From: Carex sylvatica
Lineage: Eukaryota; Streptophyta; Magnoliopsida; Poales; Cyperaceae
Reading direction: 5' to 3'
DNA length: 41,445 nt
Assembly (NCBI GenBank): GCA_964058845.1
Contig: CAXKVR010000344.1
Coordinates: 1 to 41,445 of the forward strand
Of the stretch, positions 21,683 to 33,553 are shown piece after piece; the stretch's first letter is position 1; every line of letters begins with the position of its first letter. The notes below the pieces were generated by a model that was not told where the DNA came from, made no database searches, and was given only the letters and a program-made list of their open reading frames with translations. Made by a program: the position numbers and the translations under genes.

Positions 21683-22613
21683 TGAAGAAAGAGAACCAGA
21701 ATTTAGAGGGGTTGTTTCCGATTGACCATTATAAGTGGAAGGGAGCGAATTTGTCTCGAACAGAACCTTTGTTTCGATATGATGAGAAAAAAGAAAAGTA
21801 TTATAAGGCCCAAAAGGATTGGATTTGAGTGTCCGCCTAATTGGGCCTATTTTATTACTGCGCCCATATAACCTTTAGCTGGAATTTCATTTGAGCACAA
21901 TAGAATTGCAAAAGGATCCTTGTGTTGTTGTTGTTGCTGCTGGTGGTATGATAATAATTATAATAGTATTTGTGTTATTGTTATTCTTGGTTCAACAAGT
22001 CTCCTTGCAACAAATATTTCAAAATTAAATTCTAAAAATTAGAATTGTTGCAGCTGCTGCTGCTATGTTAAGAAAAATGTGCACGTTAATTTTTTTTTTT
22101 TAAATGAAGTGCAAGTTATCATAGAGGTTATTATCAAGCCTCCATGACAATTTTAACTCCCTTCTAATTTATACAATGGACTAAGAATAGTAATTTTCAT
22201 AATATCTGCTATAATACACTTCATCAAGTTTAAATGGGCTACATCTGTGCTTAGCATTAAATTCAACTCTATAGCTGCTTCATAGATTGCAACGATTAAC
22301 GTGAATTTGCAGAGATGATATTCATGATTACAGAAGGAAAAAAAAATTCACAAAGATAACAAGAGATTTCAAATGCTTTGGAAAGTCACCATTCAATATC
22401 ATTAACCCAAAAAAAAAAGAATATGTTGTAACAAAGTAAAACTAATCTCCATCATCCAGCATTCAAGCAAATGTCTCAGGGAACGAGAGCAAGTCAATTA
22501 TCCACATTTGTCTATATTCTATATTATCTATATAAGCTGCAATTAGTATTGCCCCTCTATACTATCTATATAGAAGCTGAATTTAGGTTTCAAAATCCAA
22601 CATCAGGAGCTCA
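21683..22613. other. Promoter/leader of the hnRNP-like gene and 3' flank of the TPX2-family gene
   Basis: About 100 bp upstream of the ATG are likely 5' leader. The remaining ~800 bp hold a (TTG)n-like stretch near 21925, T-runs and AT-rich DNA. The two minus-strand genes are in tandem, with this space holding the poly(A) region of one and the promoter of the other. Confidence 0.55.
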
Positions 22614-25600
22614 TCAAGGCTTATCAGGTTGTTGCTTGGAGCGAAATTTTGGCTCCTTAGGAATGGTATGCGATAGCGTTGACCTGAAATTTACAAAGAA
22701 ATTATTTAATTGAACTTAACACAAAACATTTTAGTAGTGCAAATAATGCTATAGAAAACCATAAGATGGCTGACCTCCTAGGAACAAAAGGGCGATCGAA
22801 GCATGGCATTGGTAGCGCTTTTGGCACAAGCTCCTTTCTCAGTCTCTTAATCTCTTCTTCTTCCTCTGTCTGTGAATAATTCAAAGTTAGGGCTAGGTTT
22901 GCAAAAATACCAGCTAAGTTGTTATTAATAACCTGTTTAAATAGTGCAATAAGCCACAAGAGTTTGGGTTAGTTTTTTTTTAATAAAATCATATGTCATA
23001 CTTGTAAGCATAAATTGTATATCAATATAATAGTAAATAATAGTTATGTCTCACCTTTCGCTGTCTCTCTCTTTTGGACTTTATTTTTTTGAGAAAGTTT
23101 ATCTTTTCAGCGACCTGGAGAAAGCAATTTATGCCCAATTAATTAACATAAAAGTTCACTGATCTAGATAAACAAATAAAACAAGTCAGTATATTTGAAT
23201 TCACAATTAAGTCATTTTATTTTAACTCAAGGCCAATTTTTAGCATTAAATTTAAACACTAAGCAACCAAAAGTATAAACAAAATAATTGGGGCAGAAAG
23301 AAGGATTGATTTTATTTAAACCAGTACATACTGGCGGAGACAGAACTATTATAGTCCCGACTGACAAAATATTAGGCCTAATTAAACCAGTACATTTGAC
23401 ATTCTTACCAAGAAGTTCCAGAAAGTACTAAGTCAACATTAAGGGTTTACCTGGAGATCAAACTCTGCACGGTCAACTGAACGGAGATCAGTCTGAAGGA
23501 TGAGATCAACAGGCTCTGTTGGCTCTTTAATTGGAGGCTTGAAAGGGTACTAAATGGTACAAACATAAATTTGTCAATTTTGACACTATATCACTCATGT
23601 CACATCAATAGGATGTCCTATGCACCCCACTTATGACACTATATCCAGCAGAACCCCCACTTGTGTTATGGAGAGAGTAAAACATTAGCAAGGAGTGATT
23701 TAGGCCATTTTGTTAACAACTATGTTGCCAATTCTTTGTAGTTATTATGCTGATTTACTATTTTAAAGCACTACAATTACAATTTAAAAATTACACATGA
23801 TGTACACCTAATGATCTTATAAATGTGACTCCATAAGAAATATTTTGAATAAGCTAATACAACAATAGTGCAACTAATGGCTTGATAAGGTGGAAAGTAA
23901 TAAAATAATACACATCACTGACGGAGACAGAACTAATATAGCCCTGACTGACACAGTACCAGAATCTGGTATGAGAACTCTTGATCTAAGCTGCTGAATG
24001 TGAGTAAGTAAAAATAGATACCTCTGGCTCGTCAGTGCTCCAAGGGAGACCTTGTGCAACTGGTACTCGAAGCCTCTCTTCCTCTAGAAGCATCTCCTTC
24101 ATTTTCTCTAGAAAATGTTCCTCTTTCATCCTTCCTCTTTCCTATAGTAAGATTTTCGATTTTTTAATGAGAAGTTGCTCATATACAATGGGGAAACTTC
24201 ATAATAAGCACTGTCTTTTGTGTGGTATCTTTGAAACGGGTTTGCAAGTTATCAGATGTATTTCTTCCTTTATGGATTTTTGTAAGATCTTGTTTTCAAG
24301 AATCAATTGAGCCCTAAAAGGTTGAGTGACTCTTCAATTAAGTAAATGTCCAAATTGAAAGCGGGGACTGGTATTACCTCAGTTTTAAGCATAAATGGAT
24401 GTGGGTTAGTAATTTTAGACTTCTTAGTCCGGCTTCTTCCAGAGGATCCTGTGCTCTACATTTCACAAAACAAGGTATGGATAACAAAAGATGATAATCA
24501 CAAAAGATGATGATCACAAAATCAAAGATGATGATGATGATGATCACAAAATCACAAAAGATGATGATCACAAAAGATGATAATGCCTTTCTAAGTTATG
24601 AAATGTAGGACTTAATAAGCATCAACTATTATAAGTAAGCACCGGGAAAAGATGATGATCACAAAATCAAAGGAATTTGGCTGGTACAACCAGTCATTAT
24701 AGAGCCTGCAGGTACAGAAATAGCAGATGGTAGTACTTCGAGCCAGTAAATTATAGAGCTATACAAGAAAAGAAAAGAGCATACATTTCTTTTGATCCTA
24801 TTGCCACTGTCATTTATTTGGCTATTCCTGTTTCACAGAATTCAACAAATCAATAACAAGTATATTATAGATTAAGATATAAGCAGAACAGGAGAAAAAA
24901 TTTCTTTTTGTCTAGTCATTTTAGACCCTGACAACTGACGTGCTTCATTCTCTTCTGTCTTACAAGCAGATTTCGATCAAAAACCCTTCAAATTCTTACC
25001 AAAAAAAATAGAATTTGCCAAATTTTTTATATTAAACAAGTTTTTATTAAGAAAATTCTTTTGTCAAATTTATATTTGTAGTAATTGGCTCTTCCTTTTC
25101 CATAAATATTTCCTACAAATGAATAGAGATTTAGGTAAAAGAATTTTATTACTTGAAATTATAACATGTCAAATGACAAAATGTTTCCGAAATAAACTCG
25201 ACTAGAGCATGATATTCCTGCTAAGTTGCATCTATATGCAAATGTATTTGTTTTACTCTTTTCTTTTTGTTAAACTAACATTACGATTGATTCATTAAAA
25301 ATTTAAAGTTTCGAACCATTTACTTTTCTTGTTTGTATGTTTCAAATTGGCAACTCTAGAAAGTTTGTATCCTTTTGGGGATGACAAATTAATAAATATG
25401 GTACAAAATCAAAATTCCAAAATAATTAAAAATAGAGGAGGCGAAAAAACAGAAAATTAAGTAACCTCTTGAAGTTACTCTCCACTGAAGATTGTTCACC
25501 AGTTTTATCCCTTCTCTCTGACGAGGTGGACCCCACCGAATAAGAGATCTCTGTCTCTTCAGCCTTCTGCAGTCCTTCAAATTCAAGCAATACCCTTGTA

Positions 25601-26172
25601 AAATCTCTCTTGTCCCCCGTAAGAGCCTCCTCTTCTTCATTCTCAGTAAAGAGTTTTTCAAAGGCCTTTGCTAAGAACATAACCCGACCATCTCCCAGAT
25701 CTGGTGCGCCATCTGAGATATTGACCTCACTATTTGTATCTCGTTTATTTGAAATATCCTGTATATTTATCTTCAGATTTTTATCTTTGATATTCTCAGA
25801 TGGAGGAGGCTCCATGGGAGATGAAAGAGATGCTCTGATTCTGATCATTTGATTTTTCTTTGTGAGTTGCAAATGTGCAGGATGTGCCAGAGAAGCAATC
25901 GTCGAGGCATTTTTCAAATCTGAACTCTCTGAATATTTCAAAGGGAGCTTCTTCTTTGCCAAGGAGCCCTTACCCCAGGAAATAGATGGAGATGCGAGGG
26001 TTTTTGACAATTTCGTGAATTTGCCTGAATTTTTGTCAGAACTCTTGAAAACCGCTGTAGGATTTCTTCGTGGAGTCAAACGTGAGAGATTTGGATTTGA
26101 ATTCTCAAAATTTATGGATGTACCTAATTCTCTAGTGGGTCGATTGAGAGATCCCTTCACTGGAGTCGCCAT
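22614..26172 (-). CDS. TPX2-domain microtubule-associated protein
   Basis: Likely binds microtubules and acts in spindle or cortical array organisation. Minus-strand exons: 26172-25466, 24827-24785, 24455-24378, 24141-24022, 23549-23451, 23114-23055, 22869-22775 and 22683-22614. They total 1272 nt (423 aa), in frame with GT-AG junctions. The long first exon encodes a basic, serine-rich, poorly ordered N-terminus (about 1-235). The TPX2 C-terminal signature lies at about 343-411: AEFDLQVAEK, then a charged helix (KKIKSKRERQRKTEEEEEIKRL), then RKELVPKALPMPCFDRPF and a final IPKEPKF. The helix preceding it (KEEHFLEKMKEMLLEEERLR) and LPWSTDEPE probably extend the domain. The ATG has a good ATATGGCG context. 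The family is clear, but the exact member is not assigned. Confidence 0.93.
24486..24590. repeat. Minisatellite of GATGATGATCACAAAA units in an intron
   Basis: Five or more imperfect units of about 14-20 bp (ATCACAAAAGATGATG and GATGATGATGATGATCACAAAATC) lie in the second intron of the TPX2-family gene. A further unit occurs at 24649-24668. It is a length-variable simple repeat. Confidence 0.85.
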
Positions 26173-26780
26173 ATTCTTTAGTCTGGAACCAGACTTCAGG
26201 ATTCGCTCAACTATTTATTAATGTTCAGGAAAAAGAACTAACAAATCGGATTAAGCAAATCTCCCGAAATTCAACTTTTATCCTTGGGAGATTCTTTGAT
26301 CTTTATATATTTTGTGGAGTTTGAAATAACGGGGAAAGAGGGTTTTGAGTTTGAAGAACGTACTAATCAGCCAGAGGGAGAACCCGGGAAGAAGAAAGAA
26401 TATGCCTATCACCGGTGTAAGCATGGTGCATAAAAGTTTCTACTGAACTCTGGGTCCCGCGTTGTAATACTATGAGCCGTAGAAGTTCGAGGCCCATTTA
26501 TCAATTTGATTCTGTAACGTGTCCAACGGATACTTTTTTAATCGGAGTGTTCCGTTTCATTCCGTTCATCGTCGTCGAAGTGTCTTTCAGCATGGCGGAT
26601 CTTTTCATCTAGAGTTTATCGACCCGCTTGACGGATTCACGTACAAAAGACTACTTACAAAAATTGTTTTTGTTTGAATATAGGAATTGAAATTAATGAC
26701 TGCGGTGTATAAAAAGGCAACAATTCAGGAGAGATTTTAGCAGCATAGTTGAGCTTTTTAAATTTCAAAAAATTGGATAC
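26173..26780. other. 5' flank of the TPX2-family gene
   Basis: Likely leader and promoter of the minus-strand gene. It includes a TTTATATATT-like stretch at 26301-26311 (TATA-like only by composition). No other gene or repeat is seen here. Confidence 0.45.
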
Positions 26781-26854
26781 TTTCAAATTGGATCTCGAGT
26801 TAAAAAGGACAATAAACCTCTATGTATATGTATGTATACGTACATATATGTATA

Positions 26855-27274
26855 GATGTTGACTACTATGCTTATATAAGCATATCCCCACATATGCTTA
26901 TAACTTATTTTTGTATTTTCAATGTCTAAATAGTCGATTTGAACCGTTAGATGTGATCTCTATATTGAAATGTGATTGGAGACCAAATTTTATATTTTTT
27001 TAAATTTTTTTACTATTTATTAAGCCACTTTGAAAATTGCTGATCCAACGGTGGCTTCTGATTTTACTGTTTTGTTAAGCCACCGTTGAATTAGCGATTT
27101 TCAAAGGTGGCTTAATAAATAGTAAAAAAATTTAGAAAAATGTACAATTTGGTCTCCAAGCACATTTCAATATAGATATCACATCTAACGGTACAAATCA
27201 TGGATATTGAAAATACAAAAATGAGTTATAAGCATATGTGGGGATATGCTTATATAAGCATAGTAGCCAACCTC
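26855..27274. mobile_element. 420-bp hairpin MITE flanked by TA
   Basis: The two halves are near-perfect inverted copies over about 200 bp each. The ends GATGTTGACTACTATGCTTA and TAAGCATAGTAGCCAACCTC are inverted repeats, and inner blocks (CATATCCCCACATATGCTTA, GAACCGTTAGATGTGAT, TTTACTATTTATTAAGCCAC) are mirrored. TA dinucleotides at 26853-26854 and 27275-27276 fit a TA target duplication as in Tc1/mariner MITEs, although the end sequence is not the classic Stowaway one. No ORF. An RNA copy would fold into a long hairpin. Confidence 0.85.
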
Positions 27275-27275
27275 T

Positions 27276-27466
27276 ATAATATAATATAATATAATATAAT
27301 ATAAGATACGTATAATATAATTCTGAATTTTTTTTATAAACCATAATTAAGAAAATAATTTAGACTAATTTATACTTATATACATATATTATATTATATT
27401 ATATATACATATACATACACATACACATACACATATACATACACATACTTATACATATATTATATT

Positions 27467-27511
<45 letters not shown>

Positions 27512-27543
27512 TACATATATTATATATACATTATATATACATA
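27276..27543. repeat. AT-rich microsatellites: (ATAAT)n and (TACACA)n
   Basis: 27276-27304 is a run of TATAA pentamers. 27370-27543 is mixed TATATT and ACATAC/ACACAT hexamers with a central pure (CATACA)n stretch at 27471-27513. Confidence 0.9.
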
Positions 27544-27743
27544 AAAAATAGAGATGCTACATAGATCGCCGTACGGAAAAAAGTGAAAAAAAAAAAGTAA
27601 AAAAAAAAAAATTAGGACCGGAGACTCAGTCTGGAGAAAAGAAAAGAAAATAAAACCAGAAGAGCCCTTTTTGAAAAAAGAAGAAGTAATCATGCTAGAT
27701 TAATAAAAATGATTTTCTTAATTATGGTTTATCAAAAAAATTC
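27325..27743. repeat. Inverted repeat flanking the microsatellite block
   Basis: 27325-27361 (GAATTTTTTTTATAAACCAT, then AATTAAGAAAATAATTT) is inverted at 27705-27743, about 37 bp with a few mismatches. It could be the terminal repeats of a decayed element now filled with simple repeats and A-tracts. Confidence 0.6.
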
Positions 27744-27846
27744 TATTTAGTTCCCCACTTTCGGAGAATTATTACACGAGAGATGCTATTATGCTATTCA
27801 TAGACGAATCTTTCAAAATGGATCTCGAGTTAAAAAGGAGAATAAA

Positions 27847-28298
27847 TATTCTCTGAAGTCAAAAGTGATATTGTTATGAACATGCTGTAATTACAATGGT
27901 TCTTTCGTAGGAAATTTTGTACAACTTAGTATGACATATAATGACATATAGTGTATGGTGTCCATCCATACGATGCAACGAAAGATATTATAAAATATGT
28001 AAAACAAGTTCATACAAAATAATATATTATTTTAAAAATTAATTAATGAAAAAATAATTATTTAATAATAAAAAATAGACTAACATATTTTCATACAAAT
28101 GTAAATTTCAATCTTTAATGACATATGATTTTTACTAATACATAACAACTTTTTTTGTGTTATATTGCTTAACATATATAGAAACAAGAGAAAAAATCAT
28201 CAAAATAAGTTACGTTATTTGTTGGGTTAATAGAAAGATGCGCTGGTTAGATTGCGTTGTTTCGGAGACGTAAATCAAACTCTATTATCAACTACCGT
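27847..28298. other. AT-rich spacer, nothing recognised
   Basis: No ORF, hairpin or repeat stands out between the direct repeat ending at 27846 and the target duplication of the next transposon. Confidence 0.5.
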
Positions 28299-28307
28299 GC
28301 CAATTTT

Positions 28308-29271
28308 CGGCTATTTTTATTAATACCCCAAAAACAAATCGAAATTTTAAAAATAACCTTGAATTATTATTTTTTTTTAAAATAACCCAACCGCCCGGGC
28401 CCAGGGCAGCCCAAAATAAAGCGAACCGCCTGGGCCTGGGGCGGGTCACAGGGAGAGCAAACCGCCCCCACTGCGAGCGGTCCAGAATAAGCAAATTGAA
28501 TTAAAACGTTACAACGTTTTTTATAAAAAGTTACAACGTTTTAGCTCGATTTTAAATTTAGGTTTTTTTTTTTCTGTGTATACATATATATATACACATA
28601 CATATATATACATATACATACATATACATACACTGATGCACGATCGATCAAGAAATTGGAAAAAGTAACGGAAAGATAGATTTGGTTCTGAGATCACACA
28701 GATTCTCAATTCTTTGATAAAACTGATACATCAAAAACTAACTAACTCTCCCAAAAGACATGACGTCTGTTTAAATACCAATTCTAAAAACAGAAAATAC
28801 ATAAAAGATACATAAAAGACCCTAAAAACTCTAAAATTATAAAGAAAGGTCCAAAAGTCCATGAAGGAAGACTCAGATCGCGAATCTGAGCCCGAAAATG
28901 GTTGTTTAAACGTTATAACGATTTAATTAATTATGTGCTTTGGAAATTCCTGTTTTTATCAAGTTTGAGTCAGTGAAAAACGTTACATAACGTTATAAAA
29001 TCGTTGGTAACGATTGGGACGATCTCACAGAAAAAGAAAATCTAAATTTAAAATCGAGCTAAAACGTTGTAACGTTTTAACTCAATTTGCTCATTCTGGA
29101 CCGCCCGCAGTGGGAGCGGTTTGCTCTCCCTGTGACCCGCCCCAGGACCAGGCGGTTCGCTTTATTTTGGGCCGCCCCGGGCCCGGGCGGTTGGATTATT
29201 TTAAAAAAAAAAAAATTCAAGGTTATTTTTAAAATTTCGATTTGTTTTTGGGGTATTAATAAAAATGGCCG
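28308..29271. mobile_element. 964-bp Mutator-type fold-back element
   Basis: The terminal inverted repeats are about 265 bp long: CGGCTATTTTTATTAATACC at the left and its inverse ending AAAAATGGCCG at the right. The arms continue through a GC-rich block (CCGCCCGGGCCCAGG..., GCGGGTCACAGGGAGAGCAA) to AAAACGTTACAACGTTTTAG near 28530 and its mirror near 29057. A 9-bp target duplication, GCCAATTTT (28299-28307) and GCCAATTTC (29272-29280), has one mismatch. Long inverted repeats with 9-bp duplications are the mark of Mutator-like elements. The ~450-bp centre has a TATACA microsatellite and unique DNA (28640-29000) of unknown origin with no intact ORF. Frames read in the arms are mirror images of each other and not genes. 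Confidence 0.88.
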
Positions 29272-29280
29272 GCCAATTTC

Positions 29281-30958
29281 TCTGACTCTATCTTTTTACT
29301 CTATATAGTACTTTATTTATTTAATTTACAAAATCTTGATTCTGCTAAAAACTTAAAGTAGATAAATTATTTAAACATAGGAACGATTTTTAAACTTATC
29401 TATTCGACCGATAGTTATAAGTTATAGAGTTTAAATTTTAAACAACTCCATGTTCACCACCCTCTGTATATTGTTAAGAACAACATGTCTATCATATATG
29501 ACCTAGATTCATTTTTTTAATATGTCCATAAGTTATATTCATGCTAAATCAAACAAATACAACAAATATTATGTACAATGGTATGCTATAATACTTGTAT
29601 ATACTTTTATAGTGCGTTATACATGTCTTTTTTTTTTTTAAATCATGGCAGAGGCTGACCAAGAGGTGTGTCTTTTATTTTATTAAATTTAAGACTCAAT
29701 TATGATTTTAAAATTATTAAAATTGACAAATTATATCAATTATTACATGTGCACAAAATCCAACAGCTACAGCAAATATTACATGTTAAATTATTTTAAA
29801 GTGCACTTAAACTGGTGATTCCCTGGGAATGAATTCTAGCATAATTTCTCATTTCTATTTTCAAAATCGATCATTACGCTTCCTCTCTATCTCAAATCCT
29901 AAATGGCATATTTAGTAAATTAAGACAAATTCATAAACTGTTTATAACTCTCCTCAAATGAATTATCTTCAGCACTATATGTAATTTGATCAAGAAATTT
30001 TAATTCATAATGAAACTCCGCATAAATCATTCTATATATTGAACTGAAATTATGCAAATATCTGAAGTAGATTTTTTTAAGTTAGAATTGGAGGTCAAGC
30101 TATCTAACTATTTAAGATCTACAAGAATTATTCATTCGAGTTTTGTACCTGCGATTTTTCCACATGTTGGACATTTTATTTGTCACTAGATCAAAACCTG
30201 ATTCTCATTTTGAAGTAAAAATATATTTTATTAATAAAAAATAAATACATTTATAGCACGTTTCAACCTGGATGGATTGGATCTTCAAATACATTTATAG
30301 CATGTGAAACTTCTTGCAGCAGCTTGTCCAATTTATATAAATGCACTCAATGGCCTAACCTGAGTTTGTTTATTGCCTTATCTCTTCGGTTGCTTGAGCC
30401 TTTTTTGTGATGTTTATTCAAGAGCTCTTTTTCATTTGTTTTGGTTTATTTAATTATTTGTCTTTCTCATGACATTCCACAACCAAGGAAATATAAAAAT
30501 CCAATGAATATAATTGCCAGCTTCTAAGTTGTATTTATTGTAATTATTATATTTTTTTAACTCGGTCCAAGTAATAGAGTAAAACTAGGGTGTTCCTAAG
30601 CTCACTGAGCTTTTTAAAGAGCTCAACTCAAAACCTAATATATTAAGTTCAAACGCTGAATTTAAAAGTTAAAACTGATCTATTTCGTGGATAAAATGTT
30701 TATTGTAGAATTTATAAATTTTTGAATAAATTTAGTATAAAATTAAGAATTTAAAAAAATAATGAAAAATGAAGTATAAAATTTACTTATAATTTTTTTT
30801 TTCTACTGCTTGACTTCACACTTAATTTGATTTTTAAAAATTTCTATAGAAACACACTACTCGAGAAGTAGATCTATTTCAAAAATAAGAATTTGTAATT
30901 AAAAATATATCTTATAAATTTTGAAATTAAACTCATCAAGAAATTTGATGAACTTAAG
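29281..30958. other. AT-rich intergenic DNA, no gene seen
   Basis: About 1.7 kb of AT-rich sequence without a supported ORF, RNA gene or clear repeat on either strand. Confidence 0.55.
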
Positions 30959-31149
30959 CAGGGGCGGAGTCAGACTTTTAAGTTATGGGGGTCAATTATA
31001 TAAACAAAATTTGCTACGAATGGGGTCAATTTATACTATCTATAATATTTTTACTCTAAATTATATATAAAATATAATATAAGTATACAAATTTTGGAAA
31101 AAAAAAATGGGTCAATTTACCCCATTAATTTGGAGTCGCTCCGCCACTG
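30959..31149. mobile_element. 191-bp MITE with CAGKGGCGGAG ends
   Basis: It begins CAGGGGCGGAGTCAG and ends GACTCGCTCCGCCACTG-like (GTCGCTCCGCCACTG), an 11-bp terminal inverted repeat with one mismatch. The interior repeats 'GGGGTCAATT' near 31003 and 31021, with a related GGGTCAATTTACCCC near 31110. No clean target duplication is seen, although TAAG occurs just outside or close to both ends. Confidence 0.6.
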
Positions 31150-32663
31150 CATAAGAACACCATTGTCTTATGCCAAAATAAATGTTCGTACCCCGCTGTT
31201 GTGGTGTACTCTGCGGAGAAATATAACAAGATTCTGCTGGGTCCCCAGATGGAGACGTACGGTTAACCTCCAGAGATGTAGCGACTAATCGACTATGTAG
31301 CGATTAGCGAGGCATTCCTGATTCCTGATCTCGGATTGCAATGGATGATTTTGAGATGAAGCTTCTCTACACACTCAACTACTTATTAATTTCAGCAATC
31401 TAAGCCGTTGATTCATATCCAACGGTTTTGGCTGCATCTGATTAGATGGCGCGCACGGAAGAAAAACAAACATTACAAATTTACAAGGAACTCCCCGAAC
31501 GCGCAACTGCACAAGCCTCCAAAATTACGATATTTTGCGAACGGACCCTAAAATTAATTTATTATCACTATTCAAGTTTTTCCCATAGGAATACTTGTCA
31601 TTTAATTTAAGTAGTATACAATTACTAGTGTCATCTTTGATTTCAAAATAATAATACTCTTATAGCACAGTCTCCGGTTTTACATATTGGATACTACAAC
31701 ATGTAGTATAATTTGATATAGCCAGTTGTTTATATTAATTTGTTTATTCAGCGAGTACTATTATCAATTAAAAAAATATTTTTTCTAAACCTATCATCAT
31801 TAAATTTTAATTTCTAATAAGACACAAGCCGGTACTTCAAAAATCTTAATAACTTGTTAGGATAGAAAAAAAATAAAACAAAAAAAAGGTGAAAAAGAAA
31901 CTGTCATGAGCTAATATTGTTTGGTCCGAAATTTAATTCGAGATTAAGATCAATGACGATCACTTTGTTAATATTTTTTTAACTTTCTACTTAAAGTTTA
32001 TATTATGCAGATTCCTAATAAGTTGCAGCATAATAGCAAGAAATAAGACTAACAAAATAAAATGATGAAAATAACATATTAACAAATAAGTATTAGTCAG
32101 TATCAAAACACATTATTTCGTTCTCAATACTACCTGTACAGCATAATGTTGGAAAAACATTGAGTCAATGAATAAATAATATTGTTAATCTCCATTCTTA
32201 TATTATGCACGTAGTTGTTCTGATTTGTCAATGACTGAGGTTGAAAGATGAATTTTTGAATTAAATATCAGCCCTTCAATCACATAATTTGTCTCTTTTG
32301 ATTAAATACATTTATTTTATGTGTAGAAGTTTAAATTTAGTTAAAAAAAATATTCACCACTTAGACTGCTACAAGATATGTCACAATAAAATTGAATAAA
32401 TTCATAGCGATCTGTTTCCTTATTTCTCTTTACAGCTATCTATGATTACTGCAATTAAATTATTTTATTATTTCTCCGTTTTTCTCCATTTCATTTCACT
32501 TCTTCTTCTATAGTTTTGACAATGACAATGAAAATGAAAACAATCATATCTTTTTGAATTTTGTTTATCTTTCTAAATAGATGAATGACAACTCTTGTGC
32601 TGATAGAAACAATTATATATTTTCGATCTAGAGAGAAAATGAAGAATATTTAGAACTTTTGTG
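31150..32663. other. Intergenic DNA, no supported gene
   Basis: A less AT-rich stretch at 31190-31340 and 31430-31560 carries no intact frame or recognised protein. The rest is AT-rich with no repeat that I can define. Confidence 0.5.
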
Positions 32664-32799
32664 TAGAGAAATGATATGTAGAGAAATTTTCATTGTTAAA
32701 ATAATTTTCACAAAAATATACATGTAAGAAAAATCCTTATTTGAATCATTTAATCATATTTTTTCCAATTTTGTTTCTTTACATATCATTTCTCCTCTA
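32664..32799. mobile_element. 136-bp hairpin MITE-like element
   Basis: TAGAGAAATGATATGTAGAG at the left is mirrored by TTACATATCATTTCTCCTCTA at the right, about 20 bp with one 2-base indel. Size and structure are MITE-like. Both ends finish in TA, but a target duplication cannot be proven. Confidence 0.6.
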
Positions 32800-33459
32800 A
32801 AACATTTAATGACATGTTTTGCTTGTGGAGAAAATTAGATATTAAATTGTAATGATACTTCAATATTTTTTTTCATGTTATATTTTATCCATTTTTTTAA
32901 TTTGTTGTTGTTTCTTTTATTGTTATTTATTATTTGATTTATTTTCATTTGTGTCTTTTATTTTCATTTAAATATATTTTTTCTTAATTTTGTGTGAATG
33001 TCAAACAAAAAAGGTCTCTTTATATTCTATTCAATCTTATAATGTGTCTCTGTTGCAAGCGCACGCGCATATTTTATGAATCAAGTTGAAAAGTTTCTAA
33101 ATAAAAAATAAATTTATGTACTGAGTCAGAGATTTATTTAAGCCTTAAAGTCGTGCAAGTATCATTTAATAATAATATACTCAAATACATATCTTTAAAA
33201 GTTCAAATCATTGATTTACTCATTATTTTCTGCACATAAACGATGAATCTGACGATCACATTTAAACGTTGAATTTAGTTCAAATTTCGTTTCAAATGTC
33301 AACTAGCTCAATTTGACGTTAGGTGCTCCGAATATCTTTTGAAATGGGTCGAGTTTTGGATTGATACATTTGTTTTGGGCTACTAGTCATATATCTGAAC
33401 TTTGAGGGTGCAAACGAGAAATATTTTCCACAGTGTGAATGTATAGTCCAGATCTTCTG
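32800..33459. other. AT-rich upstream region of the diacylglycerol kinase gene
   Basis: No gene or defined repeat. It includes T-rich tracts near 32860-32990. Confidence 0.45.
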
Positions 33460-33553
33460 AAGTAACTCAAAATTTGAGTTTAAATCCACACCAGAATCCA
33501 ATCCGAACTCCCGGGATCTGACCGTTGGTCTAAACTCAAAATTTGAGTTACTT
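33460..33553. repeat. Perfect 23-bp inverted repeat upstream of the diacylglycerol kinase gene
   Basis: The arm at 33460-33482 starts AAGTAACTCAAAATTTGAGT and is repeated exactly inverted at 33531-33553, with a 48-nt GC-richer spacer. Each arm is itself palindromic (ACTCAAAATTTGAGT), so the four ACTCAAA/TTTGAGT half-sites are symmetrical. It may be a tiny MITE or a cis-regulatory site. It lies about 280 bp before the inferred 5' exon. Confidence 0.85.

Larger units (their letters stand above)
26781..27846. repeat. 36-bp direct repeats bounding a ~1-kb block
   Basis: TTTCAAATTGGATCTCGAGT continuing with TAAAAAGGACAATAAA (26781-26816) recurs at 27811-27846 with two mismatches. The enclosed kilobase contains the 420-bp hairpin MITE, microsatellites and an inverted repeat. 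The repeats may mark a local duplication or a filled break. Confidence 0.75.

Noticed and set aside
25610..26221. Plus-strand frames of 80 and 119 aa
   Set aside because: They are antisense to the long first exon of the TPX2-family gene and share no known motif.
26781..27846. Direct repeats as LTRs of a retrotransposon
   Set aside because: The repeats are only 36 bp, and the inside has no gag/pol, primer site or polypurine tract.
28288..29308. Similar ~70-aa frames on both strands
   Set aside because: They are the two inverted arms of one transposon, so the likeness is from the repeat and not a gene pair.
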